Assembly: GCA_030706665.1 (NCBI GenBank)
Contig: JAUZOB010000185.1
Location: 1 to 6,548, forward strand
DNA length: 6,548 nucleotides
Reading direction: 5' to 3'
Origin: Bacteroidota bacterium
GTDB lineage: Bacteria; Bacteroidota; Bacteroidia; Bacteroidales; Prolixibacteraceae
Shown here: positions 6,028 through 6,548 of the stretch, in pieces
Position numbering within the stretch: the stretch's first letter is position 1
Layout: each line of letters opens with the position of its first letter
The notes under the pieces: generated by a model
The model's database searches: none
Seen by the model: the letters and a program-made list of their open reading frames with translations, nothing else
Told to the model about the DNA's origin: nothing
Made by a program: the position numbers and the translations under genes

Positions 6028-6548
6028 ATGAAGCAAAATATTTTAGTTATGAGGTTATTAAGCATTCTTTTGATATTGATAATGCCTTTGGGGGCATTTT
6101 CTAAAACGGTGTGGTTGGATAATCTGGACGTAAAAAATATGAAGCAAGACTGGGGAACACCTCAGATTAATAAAAACATTCTTGGAGGGCAACTTCAGGT
6201 TGATGGTGTTAAATATAAAAGAGGGATTGGTACTCATTCTGTCAGTCGCTTTTTGGTGAACCTTGAAGGAAAAGCCAAAATGTTTTCGGGATTCGTTGGC
6301 GCTGATGATCGCAATGATTTTGTAAGAGATATGGAATTCCAGCTGATTGCAGATAAAAAAGTAATATGGACCAGTGGCATCATGCGAAAGGGAATGCCTG
6401 CCAAACCTTTTAGCGTTAATCTGAAAGGTGTTCAGAAATTAGCATTGTTGGTTACTGAAGGAGGCGATGGAATAATGTATGATCATGCAGACTGGCTTGA
6501 GGCTAAGTTTGAAACTTCTGGAAATATTACACCTGAATCTGTAACACC
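6028..6548 (+). CDS. Exported NPCBM-domain protein, N-terminal part (possible alpha-galactosidase-type glycosidase)
   Basis: The frame is open from ATG 6028 to the right edge (173 complete codons), so the gene continues outside the window. A signal peptide ends around residues 20-25 (LGAFS, then Lys26). ATG 6049 (residue 8) would still give a usable signal and is an alternative start; no Shine-Dalgarno sequence decides. Residues about 27-163 match an NPCBM/NEW2 carbohydrate-binding domain: VWLDNLD at 28-34, WGTPQINK at 42-49, KRGIGTHS at 64-71, FVGADD at 89-94, and LVTEGGDG followed by YDHADW (to 156). In Bacteroides this domain commonly precedes GH27-type alpha-galactosidase modules and some other hydrolases; the catalytic part is not visible, so enzyme class is inference. 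It lies 59 bases after the GH3 gene on the same strand, probably in the same operon. Confidence 0.85.
   Translation, partial: MKQNILVMRLLSILLILIMPLGAFSKTVWLDNLDVKNMKQDWGTPQINKNILGGQLQVDGVKYKRGIGTHSVSRFLVNLEGKAKMFSGFVGADDRNDFVRDMEFQLIADKKVIWTSGIMRKGMPAKPFSVNLKGVQKLALLVTEGGDGIMYDHADWLEAKFETSGNITPESVT

Overview
The window looks like chromosomal DNA of a gut-type Bacteroidota, most likely Bacteroides or a close relative. The grounds are a low-to-moderate G+C content, A/T-rich leaders without clear Shine-Dalgarno sequences, a ROK protein C-terminus of Bacteroides type, and a run of exported carbohydrate-active proteins together with a Reg_prop-type propeller. The assignment rests on protein-family recognition, not on a database search.

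Layout: all genes are on the + strand. (1) Positions 1-251 hold the C-terminal end of a ROK-family protein, probably a NagC-like regulator. It is followed by a strong stem-loop terminator (345-381). (2) Positions 382-783 hold no supportable gene. This stretch separates the ROK transcription unit from the next one and should contain the promoter of the downstream genes. (3) Positions 784-1479 encode a YhhN/TMEM86-like integral membrane protein (lysoplasmalogenase family). (4) Positions 1522-2577 encode an exported DUF4434 protein, a predicted TIM-barrel putative glycoside hydrolase with a Tat-like signal. (5) Positions 2622-3626 encode an exported protein made of one seven-bladed Reg_prop-type beta-propeller and no kinase. 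(6) Positions 3629-5968 encode an exported GH3 beta-glycosidase with both catalytic residues recognisable. (7) Positions 6028-6548 hold the start of a further exported protein with an N-terminal NPCBM carbohydrate-binding domain. The right window edge cuts it off before any catalytic domain.

Genes 3 to 7 are co-directional with gaps of 42, 44, 2 and 59 bases and no strong terminator between them, so they probably form one operon. Four of the five products are exported. The simplest reading is a periplasmic or surface saccharide-processing set: GH3 removes beta-linked residues, the NPCBM protein (often an alpha-galactosidase-type enzyme) acts on another linkage, and DUF4434 is a probable extra hydrolase. 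The lone propeller may bind glycan or assist the enzymes. No SusC/SusD pair is visible, so the substrate and any membership in a polysaccharide-utilisation locus cannot be decided here. The least-understood parts are the DUF4434 protein, whose Glu residues fall where clan GH-A catalytic residues would, and the stand-alone propeller, which lies 2 bases upstream of the GH3 gene.
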